This document shows, piece by piece, positions 27,483 to 37,627 of a stretch of DNA of 64,000 bases. A model generated the notes under the pieces. The model was not told the DNA's origin. It saw only the letters and a program-made list of their open reading frames with translations, and did no database searches. The position numbers and the translations under genes were made by a program. The DNA comes from Pseudomonas sp. R37(2017) (GTDB lineage Bacteria > Pseudomonadota > Gammaproteobacteria > Pseudomonadales > Pseudomonadaceae): positions 62,001 to 126,000 of the forward strand of contig NZ_NEHO01000002.1 in assembly GCF_002113375.1 (NCBI RefSeq), given 5' to 3'. Within the stretch, counting starts at the first letter, position 1, and every line of letters starts with the position of its first letter.

Positions 27483-27989
27483 ATGGCCATTTTAAACATC
27501 CTCGAATTCCCTGATCCGCGTCTGCGCACTATCGCCAAGCCAGTGGCCGTAGTGGACGACGAAGTGCGTCAGCTGGTCGACGACATGTTTGAAACAATGT
27601 ATGAAGCGCCTGGCATCGGCCTCGCCGCTACCCAGGTCAACGTGCACAAACGCATCGTCGTGATGGACCTCTCCGAAGACCGCACCGAGCCTCGAGTGTT
27701 CATCAACCCCGAGCTCGAACCATTGACCGACGAGATGGGCCAGTATCAGGAAGGCTGCCTGTCGGTGCCGGGCTTCTACGAAAACGTCGATCGCCCGCAA
27801 CGGGTCAAGGTCAAGGCGCTGGACCGCGACGGCAAGCCATACGAACTGATCGCCGAAGAATTGCTCGCGGTGTGCATCCAGCACGAATGCGACCACCTCA
27901 ACGGCAAATTGTTCGTCGATTACCTGTCGACGCTCAAACGCGACCGCATCAAGAAAAAACTGGAAAAGCTTCATCGCCAGAACGCCTGA
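27483..27989 (+). CDS. def: Peptide deformylase
   Basis: This 168-residue metalloenzyme removes the formyl group from new proteins. All three motifs are present: GIGLAATQV (about 45-53), EGCLSVPG (about 89-96, metal ligand Cys) and [13 protein letters not shown] (about 133-145, HEXXH). The ATG at 27483 starts the family sequence [14 protein letters not shown]; the open frame 39 codons further upstream is unlike the family. fmt follows. Confidence 0.97.
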   Translation: MAILNILEFPDPRLRTIAKPVAVVDDEVRQLVDDMFETMYEAPGIGLAATQVNVHKRIVVMDLSEDRTEPRVFINPELEPLTDEMGQYQEGCLSVPGFYENVDRPQRVKVKALDRDGKPYELIAEELLAVCIQHECDHLNGKLFVDYLSTLKRDRIKKKLEKLHRQNA

Positions 27990-28000
27990 TGCCCATCTTC

Positions 28001-28030
28001 AAAGGCTTGCTGCGGCAAGCCTTTTTCTTT
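28001..28030 (+). terminator. Rho-independent terminator between def and fmt
   Basis: AAAGGCTTGC and GCAAGCCTTT form a perfect 10-bp stem with loop TGCG, followed by a T-rich run. It lies 11 bp after the def stop and 17 bp before the fmt start. Confidence 0.8.
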
Positions 28031-28046
28031 TCAAGAGACGTCACCC

Positions 28047-29006
28047 ATGACTGAGCCATTGCGCATTGTCTTTGCCGGCACCCCGGAATTCGCCGCCGAA
28101 CACCTCAAGGCCCTGCTGAGCAGCCCCTACGAGATCGTCGCGGTCTACACCCAACCGGATCGTCCGGCCGGTCGCGGGCAAAAACTGATGCCGAGCCCGG
28201 TCAAGCAGCTGGCGCTGGAGAACAACATCCCGGTGCTGCAGCCGCCCACCTTGCGCAACGAAGACGCACAAGCGCAGCTGGCTGCACTGAAACCGGACTT
28301 GATGGTGGTGGTCGCCTACGGCCTGATCCTGCCGCAAGTGGTGCTGGATATTCCGCGCCTGGGTTGCATCAACAGCCATGCCTCGCTGTTGCCGCGCTGG
28401 CGTGGCGCTGCGCCGATCCAGCGCGCCGTGGAAGCGGGGGACGCCGAAAGTGGCGTGACCGTGATGCGCATGGAGGCCGGTCTCGATACCGGGCCGATGC
28501 TGCTCAAAGTCACCACCCCTATCAGCGCTGAAGACACCGGCGGCAGCCTGCATGATCGACTGGCCGAAATGGGCCCGCCGGCCGTGGTCCAGGCGATTGC
28601 CGGCCTCGCCAAGGGCACGCTGGAAGGCGAAGTGCAGGACGACAGCCAGGCCACCTACGCGCACAAGTTGAACAAGGACGAAGCACGCATCGACTGGAGT
28701 CGCCCGGCGGTTGAGCTGGAGCGCCTGGTCCGTGCCTTCAACCCGTGGCCGATCACCCACAGCACCTTGAATGGCGAAGCCGTGAAAGTGCTGGCCGCGC
28801 ATCTCGCCGAAGGCAAAGGCGCCCCGGGGGAAATCCTCGGCGCCAGCAAGGACGGTCTGATTGTCGCGTGCGGCGAACAGGCCTTGTGCCTGACCCGCCT
28901 GCAATTGCCCGGCGGCAAGGCACTGAATTTCAGCGACCTGTTCAACAGCCGCCGTGAGAAATTCGCCACCGGCACTGTCCTCGGTCAAGCGGCGGACGCT
29001 CAATGA
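28047..29006 (+). CDS. fmt: Methionyl-tRNA formyltransferase
   Basis: This 319-residue enzyme formylates initiator Met-tRNA with 10-formyltetrahydrofolate. The N-terminal formyltransferase domain has [20 protein letters not shown] (about 108-127) with the catalytic Asn/His, and the C-terminal OB-like domain spans about 205-310. It follows def and overlaps rsmB by 4 bp. The terminator just upstream suggests expression partly uncoupled from def. Confidence 0.97.
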   Translation: MTEPLRIVFAGTPEFAAEHLKALLSSPYEIVAVYTQPDRPAGRGQKLMPSPVKQLALENNIPVLQPPTLRNEDAQAQLAALKPDLMVVVAYGLILPQVVLDIPRLGCINSHASLLPRWRGAAPIQRAVEAGDAESGVTVMRMEAGLDTGPMLLKVTTPISAEDTGGSLHDRLAEMGPPAVVQAIAGLAKGTLEGEVQDDSQATYAHKLNKDEARIDWSRPAVELERLVRAFNPWPITHSTLNGEAVKVLAAHLAEGKGAPGEILGASKDGLIVACGEQALCLTRLQLPGGKALNFSDLFNSRREKFATGTVLGQAADAQ

Positions 29007-30313
29007 ATCCGCGTCTGGCCGCCGCCAAGGCACTCGCCGCGGTCCTGAGCGGAAAAGCCTCGCTCAACAGTTCGCTGCCAACGCAACTGGACAAGGTGGA
29101 AGACCGTGATCGCGGTTTCACCCAAGACCTGGCGTTCGGCACCGCACGCTGGCAGCCACGCTTGTCGGCACTGGCGGCCAAGCTGTTGCAGAAACCGTTC
29201 AAGGCCGCCGACGCCGATGTCGAGGCGCTGTTGCTGGTCGGTCTCTATCAGCTGCTCTATACCCGTGTCCCGGCCCATGCCGCCATCGGTGAAACAGTCG
29301 GTTGCGCCGACAAGCTGAAAAAGCCATGGGCCAAGGCGTTGCTCAACGCTGTGCTGCGTAATGCCCAGCGCGAAAGCGAAACGATTTTCGCCGAACTGGA
29401 ACGTGATCCGGTGGTGCGCACCGCTCACCCGCGCTGGCTGCAGAAATCCCTGAAGGCGTTCTGGCCAGAGCAATGGGAAGCCATCTGCGCCGCCAACAAC
29501 GCGCATCCGCCAATGATCCTGCGGGTCAACCGTCGCCATCACACCCGCGATGCCTACCTCGGTTTGCTGACTGATACCGGTATTGCTGCTAAATCCTGTG
29601 TGTACAGCCGCGACGGCATCTTGCTCGAAGCGGCCACCGATGTGCGCAGCCTGCCGGGTTTCGCCGAGGGCTGGATCAGCGTGCAGGACGAAGCCGCGCA
29701 ACTGGCCGCGGACCTGCTGGATCTGGCACCGGGCCAACGGGTGCTGGACGCCTGCTGCGCACCCGGCGGCAAGACCTGCCATATCCTCGAAGCCGAGCCC
29801 AAACTGGCCGGTGTGGTAGCGGTGGACCTGGAAGCCAAGCGCCTGGTGCGGGTGCGGGAAAACCTCGAACGCCTGAAACTCAGTGCCGAACTGATCGCCG
29901 CCGACGGCCGCGACACTCAGGCATGGTGGGACGGCAAGCCGTTCCAGCGCATCCTGCTGGACGCGCCTTGCTCGGCTACTGGCGTGATCCGTCGGCACCC
30001 GGACATCAAGCTGACCCGCCAGCCCGACGACATCGCCGCGCTGGCGGTGCTGCAAGGCGAGTTGCTCGACGCCATGTGGAACACATTGGAGGTGGGCGGC
30101 ATTCTGCTGTACGCCACCTGCTCCACGCTGCCGACCGAAAACACCGAAGTCATCGCAGCCTTCCTTGCCCGCACGCCGGGCGCCCGTGAACTGGACCTTG
30201 CCACGGCGGCCGGCATCAAGCAGCCCCATGGTCGTCAGTTGCTGGCCCAGGAAGGCGGCCACGACGGGTTCTATTACGCCAAGCTGATCAAGATCGCCGC
30301 CGCGCGCGGTTAA
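29003..30313 (+). CDS. rsmB: 16S rRNA m5C967 methyltransferase
   Basis: This 436-residue protein has an N-terminal NusB-like RNA-binding domain (about 1-140) and a C-terminal SAM methyltransferase with [13 protein letters not shown] (about 252-264), [15 protein letters not shown] (about 319-333) and the catalytic Cys in YATCST (about 371). It methylates C967 of 16S rRNA. Its ATG overlaps the fmt stop codon. Confidence 0.97.
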   Translation: MNPRLAAAKALAAVLSGKASLNSSLPTQLDKVEDRDRGFTQDLAFGTARWQPRLSALAAKLLQKPFKAADADVEALLLVGLYQLLYTRVPAHAAIGETVGCADKLKKPWAKALLNAVLRNAQRESETIFAELERDPVVRTAHPRWLQKSLKAFWPEQWEAICAANNAHPPMILRVNRRHHTRDAYLGLLTDTGIAAKSCVYSRDGILLEAATDVRSLPGFAEGWISVQDEAAQLAADLLDLAPGQRVLDACCAPGGKTCHILEAEPKLAGVVAVDLEAKRLVRVRENLERLKLSAELIAADGRDTQAWWDGKPFQRILLDAPCSATGVIRRHPDIKLTRQPDDIAALAVLQGELLDAMWNTLEVGGILLYATCSTLPTENTEVIAAFLARTPGARELDLATAAGIKQPHGRQLLAQEGGHDGFYYAKLIKIAAARG

Positions 30314-30335
30314 ATGGATTCAATGGAGTGACTGG

Positions 30336-31712
30336 ATGAAAATCATCATCCTCGGCGCAGGGCAGGTCGGCGGATCGCTGGCGGAACACCTGGCCAGCGA
30401 AGCCAACGACATCACCGTAGTCGATACCGATGGCGAACGCCTGCGCGACCTTGGCGACCGCCTGGACATCCGCACCGTTCAAGGTCGCGGTTCGTTCCCG
30501 ACCGTGCTGCGCCAGGCCGGGGCCGATGATGCTGACATGCTGGTCGCAGTGACCAACAGCGATGAAACCAACATGGTCGCCTGCCAGGTCGCCCATACGC
30601 TGTTCCACACCCCGACCAAGATCGCCCGGGTACGCGAAGCGGCGTACCTGACCCGCGAAGAGCAGTTGTTCCAGAACGAAGCGATTCCGGTAGACGTACT
30701 GATCAGCCCCGAACAGGTGGTCACCAACTACATCAAGCGCCTGATCCAGCATCCGGGCGCCTTGCAGGTGATCGACTTTGCCGAAGGCAAGGCGCAGTTG
30801 GTCGCGGTGCGGGCCTACTACGGTGGACCGCTGGTGGGTCAGCAACTGCGGCAGCTACGTGAACACATGCCGAACGTGGAAACCCGCGTCGCGGCGATTT
30901 TCCGTCGTGACCGGCCGATCCTGCCCCAGGGTGACACCGTGATCGAGGCCGACGACGAGGTATTTTTCATCGCCGCCCAAGCGAACATTCGCGCGGTCAT
31001 GAGCGAAATGCGCCGTCTCGACGAAACCTATAAACGCATTGTCATCGCCGGTGGCGGGCAGATTGGCGAGCGTCTGGCCGAGGCCATCGAAAGCCGTTAT
31101 CAGGTAAAGATCATCGAGATGAACCCGGCACGTTGCCGTCATCTCTCGGACCACCTCGACAGCACCGTGGTGTTGCAGGGCAGCGCCTCGGACCGCGACC
31201 TGCTGCTGGAAGAGAACATCGCCGACGCGGATCTGTTCCTTGCCCTGACCAACGACGACGAAGCCAACATCATGTCGTCGCTGCTGGCCAAGCGCCTGGG
31301 TGCGAAGAAGGTGATGACCATCATCAACAACCCGGCCTATGTCGACCTGATCCAGGGCGGCGACATCGACATCGCCATCAGCCCGCAACTGGCGACCATC
31401 GGAACCTTGCTGGCTCACGTACGCCGTGGTGACATCGTCAGCGTGCACTCACTGCGCCGGGGTGCGGCGGAAGCCATCGAGGCGATTGCCCATGGCGATG
31501 CGAAATCGAGCAAGGTGATCGGCAAGGCCATCGAGAACATCGGCCTGCCGCCGGGCACCACCATCGGTGCGATCATCCGCGACGAAGAAGTGATCATCGC
31601 CCACGACGACACCGTGATCGAAGCGGGCGACCATGTGATTCTGTTCCTTGTGGATAAAAAGCATATTCGCGATGTGGAAAAGTTGTTCCATGTGGGGTTG
31701 AGCTTCTTCTAA
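30336..31712 (+). CDS. trkA: Trk system potassium uptake regulator TrkA
   Basis: This 458-residue peripheral membrane protein regulates the TrkH/TrkG potassium channels. It has two RCK units, each with an NAD-binding Rossmann fold ([13 protein letters not shown] at 7-19; [12 protein letters not shown] near 238) followed by a TrkA_C domain. A GGAG precedes the ATG. It lies 22 bp after rsmB and ends the def-fmt-rsmB-trkA cluster. A DnaA box at 31649 encodes a VDK sequence. Confidence 0.97.
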   Translation: MKIIILGAGQVGGSLAEHLASEANDITVVDTDGERLRDLGDRLDIRTVQGRGSFPTVLRQAGADDADMLVAVTNSDETNMVACQVAHTLFHTPTKIARVREAAYLTREEQLFQNEAIPVDVLISPEQVVTNYIKRLIQHPGALQVIDFAEGKAQLVAVRAYYGGPLVGQQLRQLREHMPNVETRVAAIFRRDRPILPQGDTVIEADDEVFFIAAQANIRAVMSEMRRLDETYKRIVIAGGGQIGERLAEAIESRYQVKIIEMNPARCRHLSDHLDSTVVLQGSASDRDLLLEENIADADLFLALTNDDEANIMSSLLAKRLGAKKVMTIINNPAYVDLIQGGDIDIAISPQLATIGTLLAHVRRGDIVSVHSLRRGAAEAIEAIAHGDAKSSKVIGKAIENIGLPPGTTIGAIIRDEEVIIAHDDTVIEAGDHVILFLVDKKHIRDVEKLFHVGLSFF

Positions 31713-31730
31713 AAGACCGACCCCTCCCTG

Positions 31731-31764
31731 TACTGTAGGAGCGAGCATGCTCGCTCCTACAGTA
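31731..31764. repeat. Perfect 34-bp palindrome (REP-like) after trkA
   Basis: Two 17-base arms, TACTGTAGGAGCGAGCA and its exact reverse complement, meet without a loop. The core GTAGGAGCGAGC resembles a second REP class seen in pseudomonads. It probably acts as a terminator or transcript-end stabiliser for trkA. Confidence 0.88.
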
Positions 31765-31801
31765 AATCAACCCCTGACATGCCTCAGGTGAGGAATTCAC
31801 C

Positions 31802-32116
31802 ATGATCGAATCCCTGGAAAAAATGCTCGCCAAGGGTGTGGATAACTCTTTGCTGCGCTTCGGCCTGGGCAAGGGTTATCTGGATCTGGGGGAGAACGCC
31901 AAGGCGGTGGAACATTTTCAACGCTGCGTCGAATTCGATCCGAAGTATTCGGCTGCCTGGAAACTGCTGGGCAAGGCCCATCTGGCGCTGGCGGACTTCG
32001 CAGCTGCTCGGCAGGCCTGGGAACAAGGCCTGGAAGCTGCTCGCGGCCATGGCGACAAGCAGGCAGAGAAGGAAATGACAGTGTTCCTGAAGAAACTCGA
32101 GCGTCAGGCGCACTGA
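31802..32116 (+). CDS. Small tetratricopeptide-repeat protein
   Basis: This 104-residue soluble protein contains about two TPR units (LLRFGLGKGYLDLGENAKAV and AAWKLLGKAHLALADFAAAR) capped by a helix. TPR folds mediate protein contacts; the partner is unknown. A GAGGAATT precedes the ATG. Codons 12-15 contain a perfect DnaA box (31837). The stop codon abuts that of the convergent PilZ gene. Confidence 0.85.
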   Translation: MIESLEKMLAKGVDNSLLRFGLGKGYLDLGENAKAVEHFQRCVEFDPKYSAAWKLLGKAHLALADFAAARQAWEQGLEAARGHGDKQAEKEMTVFLKKLERQAH

Positions 32117-32356
32117 TCAGAGATAGCGCAAACCGATGCCCTCGGCATCCACCAGCACCACTTCCATGCGTACCCGCGGCGCGCCTGTGGGTAAGTCTTG
32201 CACCTGCCCATAGACCACTGCGCCCCGAGGCAGCCCCGACAGTTGCGGATGCTTGACGTAGACACCGGTGGTCGACAGGTTGCGTGTCTGGCCCAGGCAA
32301 TCGCCGATGCTTTCGTGGCTGATCTTGATGCGGAATGACTTGCGGTGTTCGGACAT
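32117..32356 (-). CDS. PilZ-domain c-di-GMP-binding protein
   Basis: This 79-residue single-domain protein has the c-di-GMP signature: an RxxxR motif in EHRKSFRI (residues 4-8) and NxSxxG in NLSTTG (about 25-30). It should bind the second messenger cyclic di-GMP and act as an effector or adaptor. The start at 32356 places the RxxxR near the N-terminus; the frame is open 15 codons further. The output target is unknown. Confidence 0.88.
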   Translation of the reverse strand: MSEHRKSFRIKISHESIGDCLGQTRNLSTTGVYVKHPQLSGLPRGAVVYGQVQDLPTGAPRVRMEVVLVDAEGIGLRYL

Positions 32357-32380
32357 CTTCTGCGCCCTTTGATGAACGGT

Positions 32381-32412
32381 TGTGGATAACCCCGAGTGCA
32401 AGGTTATCCACA
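32381..32412. promoter_or_regulatory. Inverted pair of perfect DnaA boxes
   Basis: TGTGGATAA (32381-32389) and TTATCCACA (32404-32412) face each other across 14 bp, with the dyad extended by GTTATCC. They lie between the htrB stop and the PilZ start and could also form an RNA hairpin. Confidence 0.8.
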
Positions 32413-32428
32413 GATCATGCCAATTGAA

Positions 32429-33316
32429 TCAATACCAGCGCGCTTCGCCCGGTGGACGCTTCTTGAAGCGCTTCATGCTCCACATGTACTGGCTCGGGTA
32501 GGCGCCGACATAACGCTCGACCACTTTACTCATGGCTGCACAGGACTCCGCCGTATCGGTGCTGTACATGGCCTCTGGCGCGGCTTCAAGAATCACTTTG
32601 TAGCCTGAACCATCCGGCAGGCGCAGGGCATGCAGGAACACGCCAACCGCTTTACCGCCCGCGAGCATGTTCGGTACGAACTTGCTGGTCAGCGCCTGCG
32701 TGGCGAAGAACGGCACGAAGATCCCGGCGGATTCGGCCGGTTCCGGGTCAGCGGGGATGCCCACGGCACCGCCTTTGCGCACTTCCTTGATGACACTGAG
32801 GATGCCTTCCTTGGTGGAGGCGGCGACCTTGTTACCCAACTGCACCCGCTGTTTTTGCAGCAATTCATCCACCGCCTTCAACTTCGGCGGACGATAGAAA
32901 ATGATCGGTTTGCACTGGCTGCAATAGAAGTGGTTGAGCACTTCCCAGTTGCCCAGGTGGCTGGTGATGCCGACCACGCCTTTGCCGGAGGCGAGGGCGT
33001 CCTTCAATACGTCGAGGCCTTCGACCTCGCGCACCAGTTCGATGGAGCGCTGTGCCGGCCAGATCCAGGCGCAGGCGCTTTCGGTCAGGGACTTGCCGAT
33101 GTCCTTCAGGCTCTGGCCCACCAGGCGCTCACGCTCGGCGGGGTCCATGTCCGGAAAGCACTTGGACAGATTGATCCGTACCACGTCGCGGGAACGGTTC
33201 GGGGTTTTCCACATGACCCAGCCAATCGCCGAGCCCACGGCTTGCACGGCCCGCCACGGAAGCAGGGCAAACAGCCGCAGAGCGCCTACCAGCAAGGCGC
33301 CTTTCAACTTATCCAC
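32429..33316 (-). CDS. Lipid A biosynthesis lauroyl acyltransferase-like protein
   Basis: This 295-residue inner-membrane enzyme of the HtrB/LpxL family has an N-terminal membrane helix (about 5-35) and the HX4E catalytic motif in SHLGNWEV (about 118-125). It should add a secondary acyl chain to lipid A. The start is a GTG that lies inside a DnaA box (TGTGGATAA, 33309-33317) and is preceded by AGGAGTGACC, a strong ribosome-binding site. Confidence 0.9.
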   Translation of the reverse strand: MDKLKGALLVGALRLFALLPWRAVQAVGSAIGWVMWKTPNRSRDVVRINLSKCFPDMDPAERERLVGQSLKDIGKSLTESACAWIWPAQRSIELVREVEGLDVLKDALASGKGVVGITSHLGNWEVLNHFYCSQCKPIIFYRPPKLKAVDELLQKQRVQLGNKVAASTKEGILSVIKEVRKGGAVGIPADPEPAESAGIFVPFFATQALTSKFVPNMLAGGKAVGVFLHALRLPDGSGYKVILEAAPEAMYSTDTAESCAAMSKVVERYVGAYPSQYMWSMKRFKKRPPGEARWY

Positions 33317-33356
33317 AGGTCACTCCTGATCTTGTGCTGTGCGCGAGGCGGCTATT

Positions 33357-33914
33357 CTAACCGCCGTTCGCCAACTGCGCGTAGCGGTCGCAGTCGCGGG
33401 TGTGATCCATGACCATGCCCGAGGCCTGCATCAGCGCGTAGCAAATGGTCGGTCCGACGAAGGTGAAACCGGCTTTTTTCAGGCCTTTGCTCATCTCGAC
33501 GGCAGTCGGCGTGACGGCCGGGACTTCGCCGCGATCCTTGAAATGATTGATCACCGGCTGGCCGCCGACGAACGACCAGAGAAACGCCACCGGGTCCTCC
33601 AGCGCCAGCCAGGCCTGGGCATTGCGCCGGGCCGCGTTGAGCTTGAGGCGGTTGCGAATGATGCCGGGATCAAGCATCAACTCGTCGATTTCGGCATCGC
33701 TCATCTGCGCCACGCGCTGGACATCAAAACCAAACATCACCTGACGATAATGCTCGCGTTTGCGCAGCACAGTGATCCAGGAAAGCCCGGCCTGGAACCC
33801 TTCGAGCAAAAGCAACTCGAACAATCCCTGCGCATCGCGAAGCGGCGTGCCCCACTCCTGATCGTGATAAGCCATGTACAGCGGATCTTCGGAACACCAA
33901 AAGCAGCGTGGCAT
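33357..33914 (-). CDS. tag: DNA-3-methyladenine glycosylase I
   Basis: This 185-residue HhH glycosylase excises 3-methyladenine from DNA. It begins [22 protein letters not shown] and ends with a His/Cys-containing [10 protein letters not shown]; Cys4, His17 and the terminal His and Cys form the Tag zinc snap. I chose the ATG at 33914; the frame stays open far upstream through glyQ, which is only antisense reading. It is divergent from glyQ. Confidence 0.95.
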   Translation of the reverse strand: MPRCFWCSEDPLYMAYHDQEWGTPLRDAQGLFELLLLEGFQAGLSWITVLRKREHYRQVMFGFDVQRVAQMSDAEIDELMLDPGIIRNRLKLNAARRNAQAWLALEDPVAFLWSFVGGQPVINHFKDRGEVPAVTPTAVEMSKGLKKAGFTFVGPTICYALMQASGMVMDHTRDCDRYAQLANGG

Positions 33915-33949
33915 AAGGCTCCAGGGGGCGTGCGCAGCCATGAATCGGG

Positions 33950-33955
33950 TATACT
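33950..33955 (+). promoter_or_regulatory. Probable -10 element for glyQS
   Basis: TATACT lies 40 bp upstream of the glyQ start, within the 5' end of the divergent tag gene. The -35 position is not convincing, so only the -10 is offered. Confidence 0.45.
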
Positions 33956-33995
33956 CCCGCTCTTTAAATCGCAGCCCAAGAAACAGGTGAATTTC

Positions 33996-34949
33996 GTGAG
34001 CCAGCCTACGCCAGCCGTGCGTACCTTCCAAGACTTGATCCTCGCCCTCCAGCAATACTGGGCCGAGCAAGGTTGTGTGGTACTTCAGCCCTACGATATG
34101 GAAGTAGGCGCCGGCACTTTCCACACTGCAACGTTCCTGCGCGCCATCGGCCCGGAAACCTGGAACGCCGCCTACGTGCAGCCAAGCCGCCGTCCGACTG
34201 ACGGCCGCTACGGCGAAAACCCGAACCGTCTGCAGCACTACTACCAGTTCCAGGTGGTCCTGAAGCCGAACCCGGACAACTTCCAGGAACTGTACCTGGG
34301 TTCCCTCAAGCACGTCGGCCTGGACCCGCTGGTCCACGACATCCGCTTCGTCGAAGACAACTGGGAATCGCCGACCCTCGGCGCCTGGGGTCTGGGCTGG
34401 GAAGTCTGGCTCAACGGCATGGAAGTGACCCAGTTCACCTACTTCCAGCAAGCGGGCGGCATCGAATGCTACCCGGTCACCGGCGAGATCACCTATGGTC
34501 TCGAGCGCCTGGCCATGTACCTGCAAGGCGTGGACTCGGTCTACGACCTGGTCTGGGCTGACGGCCCGTTCGGCAAAGTGACCTATGGCGACGTGTTCCA
34601 CCAGAACGAAGTGGAGCAATCGACCTACAACTTCGAACACGCCAACGTCGACAAGCTGTTCGAACTGTTCGATTTCTACGAAAGCGAAGCCAAGCGCCTG
34701 ATCGAACTCGACCAGCCGCTGCCGTTGCCGAGCTACGAAATGGTGTTGAAGGCATCCCATACCTTCAACCTGCTGGATGCGCGCCGGGCGATCTCGGTGA
34801 CCGCGCGTCAGCAATACATCCTGCGTGTACGCACCCTGGCGCGCTCCGTTGCGCAAGCCTACCTGCTGGCTCGCGCCAAGCTGGGCTTCCCGATGGCAAC
34901 CCCGGACCTGCGTGATGAAGTACTGGCCAAGCTGGAGGCTGCACAATGA
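33996..34949 (+). CDS. glyQ: Glycyl-tRNA synthetase alpha subunit
   Basis: This 317-residue catalytic subunit of the alpha2beta2 enzyme forms glycyl-adenylate. Family blocks [20 protein letters not shown] and [22 protein letters not shown] hold class II motifs 1 and 2. The GTG at 33996 is preceded by AGGTGA and begins the family sequence [12 protein letters not shown]. Its stop overlaps the glyS start (ATGA). Confidence 0.97.
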   Translation: MSQPTPAVRTFQDLILALQQYWAEQGCVVLQPYDMEVGAGTFHTATFLRAIGPETWNAAYVQPSRRPTDGRYGENPNRLQHYYQFQVVLKPNPDNFQELYLGSLKHVGLDPLVHDIRFVEDNWESPTLGAWGLGWEVWLNGMEVTQFTYFQQAGGIECYPVTGEITYGLERLAMYLQGVDSVYDLVWADGPFGKVTYGDVFHQNEVEQSTYNFEHANVDKLFELFDFYESEAKRLIELDQPLPLPSYEMVLKASHTFNLLDARRAISVTARQQYILRVRTLARSVAQAYLLARAKLGFPMATPDLRDEVLAKLEAAQ

Positions 34950-37000
34950 GTGCTCTGGATTTTCTGGTTGAACTGGGCACTGAAGAACTGCCACCCAAAG
35001 CCCTGAACACCCTGGCCGAGGCGTTCCTCGCCGGTATCGACAAGGGCCTGCAAGCTGCCGGCCTGAACTACGAAACCAAAAGCGTCTATGCCGCCCCGCG
35101 CCGCCTGGCCGTGCTGATCACCGCACTGGCCACCCAGCAGCCGGATCGCAGCATCAACCTTGACGGCCCGCCACGTCAGGCCGCGTTCGATGCCGAAGGC
35201 AACCCGACCCAGGCGGCCCTGGGCTTTGCCAAGAAGTGCGGCGTCGAGCTGAGCGAAATCGACCAGAGCGGCCCGAAACTGCGCTACAGCCAGAGCATCG
35301 CCGGCAAGCCGACCGCGAGCCTGCTGCCGACCATCGTCGAAGATTCCCTGAACGACCTGCCGATCCCGAAACGCATGCGTTGGGGCGCGCGCAAGGAAGA
35401 ATTCGTTCGTCCGACCCAATGGCTGGTGATGCTGCTCGGTGACCAGGTCATCGACTGCACCATCCTTGCCCAGAAGGCCGGCCGCGATTCCCGTGGCCAC
35501 CGTTTCCATCACCCGCAAAGCGTGCGCATCGGTTCGCCGTCCAGCTACCTGGCCGACCTGCGTGCCGCCTATGTGCTGGCCGACACCAACGAACGTCGCG
35601 AGATCATCAGCAAGCGCACCGAAGAGCTGGCCACCCGCCAGGAAGGCACCGCCATCGTGCCGCCGGACCTGCTCGATGAAGTGACCGCGCTGGTCGAATG
35701 GCCAGTGCCGCTGGTGTGCTCGTTCGAGGAACGCTTCCTCGACGTGCCGCAAGAAGCCCTGATCACCACCATGCAGGACAACCAGAAGTACTTCTGCCTG
35801 CTGGATGCCGACGGCAAGTTGCTGCCACGTTTCATTACCGTGGCCAACATCGAAAGCAAAGACCCGCAACAGATCATCGCCGGTAACGAGAAAGTGGTTC
35901 GCCCACGCCTGACCGACGCCGAGTTCTTCTTCAAGCAAGACAAGAAGCAGAAACTCGAAGACTTCAACCTGCGCCTGCAAAACGTGGTGTTCCAGGAAAA
36001 ACTCGGCAGTGTCTATGACAAGGCCGAGCGCGTATCCAGACTCGCCGCGTTCATCGCTCAGCGCATCGGCGGCAACGCCGCGTGGGCCGCTCGTGCAGGC
36101 CTGCTGTCCAAGTGCGACCTGTCGACCGAGATGGTCGGTGAGTTCCCGGAGATGCAAGGTGTCGCCGGTTACTACTACGCCCTCAACGACGGCGAGCCGG
36201 AAGATGTCGCCCTGGCGCTCAACGAGCAGTACATGCCGCGCGGTGCCGGCGCTGAACTGCCGTCCACCCTGACCGGTGCGGCCGTGGCCATCGCCGACAA
36301 GCTCGACACTCTGGTCGGCATTTTTGGCATCGGCATGCTACCGACCGGCAGCAAGGACCCGTATGCCCTGCGCCGTGCCGCACTGGGCGTGTTGCGCATC
36401 CTGATCGAGAAACAACTGGATCTGGACCTGACCGACGCCGTGGCTTTCGCCGTGGATGCGTTCGGTACCAAGGTCAAGGCTGCCGGCCTCAGTGACTCGG
36501 TGCTGGAGTTCATCTTCGACCGTCTGCGTGCCCGTTACGAAGACGAAGGCGTCGACGTTGCCACCTACCTGTCGGTACGTGCCCTGAAGCCAGGCTCGGC
36601 CCTGGACTTCGACCAGCGCGTGCAAGCGGTAGAAGCCTTCCGCAAATTGCCGGAAGCCGCTGCCCTGGCCGCGGTGAACAAGCGCGTGTCGAACCTGCTG
36701 AGCAAGATCGAAGGCTCGGTGCCAACCGTCGTGGAAGCCAAGTACTTCGACAATGCCAACGAGTTCTCCCTGTACTCGGCGATCCAGCAGGCAGACCAGG
36801 CTGTACAGCCAATGGCCGCCTCGCGTCAGTACAGCGAATCCCTGGCACGCCTGGCTGCACTGCGCGAGCCAGTGGATGCGTTCTTCGAAGCCGTGATGGT
36901 CAACGCGGAGGACGCAAAGGTCCGCGCCAACCGTTATGCGTTGCTGGCGCGCCTGCGTGGGTTGTTCCTCGGCGTCGCCGACATTTCGCTGCTGAGTTGA
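34946..37000 (+). CDS. glyS: Glycyl-tRNA synthetase beta subunit
   Basis: This 684-residue subunit supplies tRNA binding for glycyl-tRNA synthetase. It begins [17 protein letters not shown], has an HD-like domain in its middle and a C-terminal anticodon-binding domain (about 590-675). Length is as expected. It is coupled to glyQ by a 4-bp overlap and followed after 10 bp by gmhB. Confidence 0.97.
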   Translation: MSALDFLVELGTEELPPKALNTLAEAFLAGIDKGLQAAGLNYETKSVYAAPRRLAVLITALATQQPDRSINLDGPPRQAAFDAEGNPTQAALGFAKKCGVELSEIDQSGPKLRYSQSIAGKPTASLLPTIVEDSLNDLPIPKRMRWGARKEEFVRPTQWLVMLLGDQVIDCTILAQKAGRDSRGHRFHHPQSVRIGSPSSYLADLRAAYVLADTNERREIISKRTEELATRQEGTAIVPPDLLDEVTALVEWPVPLVCSFEERFLDVPQEALITTMQDNQKYFCLLDADGKLLPRFITVANIESKDPQQIIAGNEKVVRPRLTDAEFFFKQDKKQKLEDFNLRLQNVVFQEKLGSVYDKAERVSRLAAFIAQRIGGNAAWAARAGLLSKCDLSTEMVGEFPEMQGVAGYYYALNDGEPEDVALALNEQYMPRGAGAELPSTLTGAAVAIADKLDTLVGIFGIGMLPTGSKDPYALRRAALGVLRILIEKQLDLDLTDAVAFAVDAFGTKVKAAGLSDSVLEFIFDRLRARYEDEGVDVATYLSVRALKPGSALDFDQRVQAVEAFRKLPEAAALAAVNKRVSNLLSKIEGSVPTVVEAKYFDNANEFSLYSAIQQADQAVQPMAASRQYSESLARLAALREPVDAFFEAVMVNAEDAKVRANRYALLARLRGLFLGVADISLLS

Positions 37001-37010
37001 GGGGCTGCTG

Positions 37011-37544
37011 TTGAAACTGCTGATTCTCGATCGGGACGGGGTGATCAATTTCGACTCCGACGCTTACATCAAGTCGGTGGAGGAGTGGATTCCACTCCCC
37101 GGATCGATCGAAGCCATCGCGCAGTTGAGCAAGGCCGGCTGGACGGTAGCGGTCGCTACCAACCAGTCGGGCATCGCTCGCGGCTATTACGACCTCGCCA
37201 CCCTGGACGCCATGCACGAGCGCTTGCGCGCGCTGGTGGCGGAGCAGGGTGGTGAAGTCGGGCTGATCGTCTATTGCCCACACGGGCCGGACGAAGGCTG
37301 CGATTGCCGCAAGCCGAAACCGGGGATGTTGAAAACCATCGCCGCTCATTACAACGTGTCGCTGACCAATCTATGGTTCGTTGGCGACAGCCTTGGTGAC
37401 CTGGAAGCCGCCAAAGCCGTCGATTCACAGCCAGTTTTGGTAAAGACCGGGAAAGGCGAAAAGACTTTGGGCAAGACCCTTCCGGTAGGCACATTGATTT
37501 TTGACGATCTGGCGGCGATTGCCGCAGAACTTATCCACAATTAG
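37011..37544 (+). CDS. gmhB: D-glycero-beta-D-manno-heptose 1,7-bisphosphate 7-phosphatase
   Basis: This 177-residue HAD phosphatase acts in ADP-heptose synthesis for lipopolysaccharide. Motif I is LDRDGVINFDSD (about 5-16), and the zinc loop CPHGPDEGCDCRKPKPG (about 92-108) identifies GmhB. The start codon is TTG, 10 bp after glyS. A perfect DnaA box overlaps the last codons (37531-37539). Confidence 0.94.
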   Translation: MKLLILDRDGVINFDSDAYIKSVEEWIPLPGSIEAIAQLSKAGWTVAVATNQSGIARGYYDLATLDAMHERLRALVAEQGGEVGLIVYCPHGPDEGCDCRKPKPGMLKTIAAHYNVSLTNLWFVGDSLGDLEAAKAVDSQPVLVKTGKGEKTLGKTLPVGTLIFDDLAAIAAELIHN

Positions 37545-37627
37545 AGTGCTTCTGAAATTCCTGATAAAGGACCCATCAGGAGTGCGCTTTATACAGGCGG
37601 GCAATTCCCGCAACGGTAAACGTCACC

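Noticed and set aside
33339..33995. Upstream extension of the glyQ frame
   Set aside because: The extra 219 codons are antisense to tag and contain no synthetase sequence. The GTG at 33996 has a good ribosome-binding site.
33357..34994. A 545-codon minus-strand frame that would extend tag through glyQ
   Set aside because: Only the last 185 residues resemble Tag; the rest is antisense to glyQ. The ATG at 33914 begins the family sequence.
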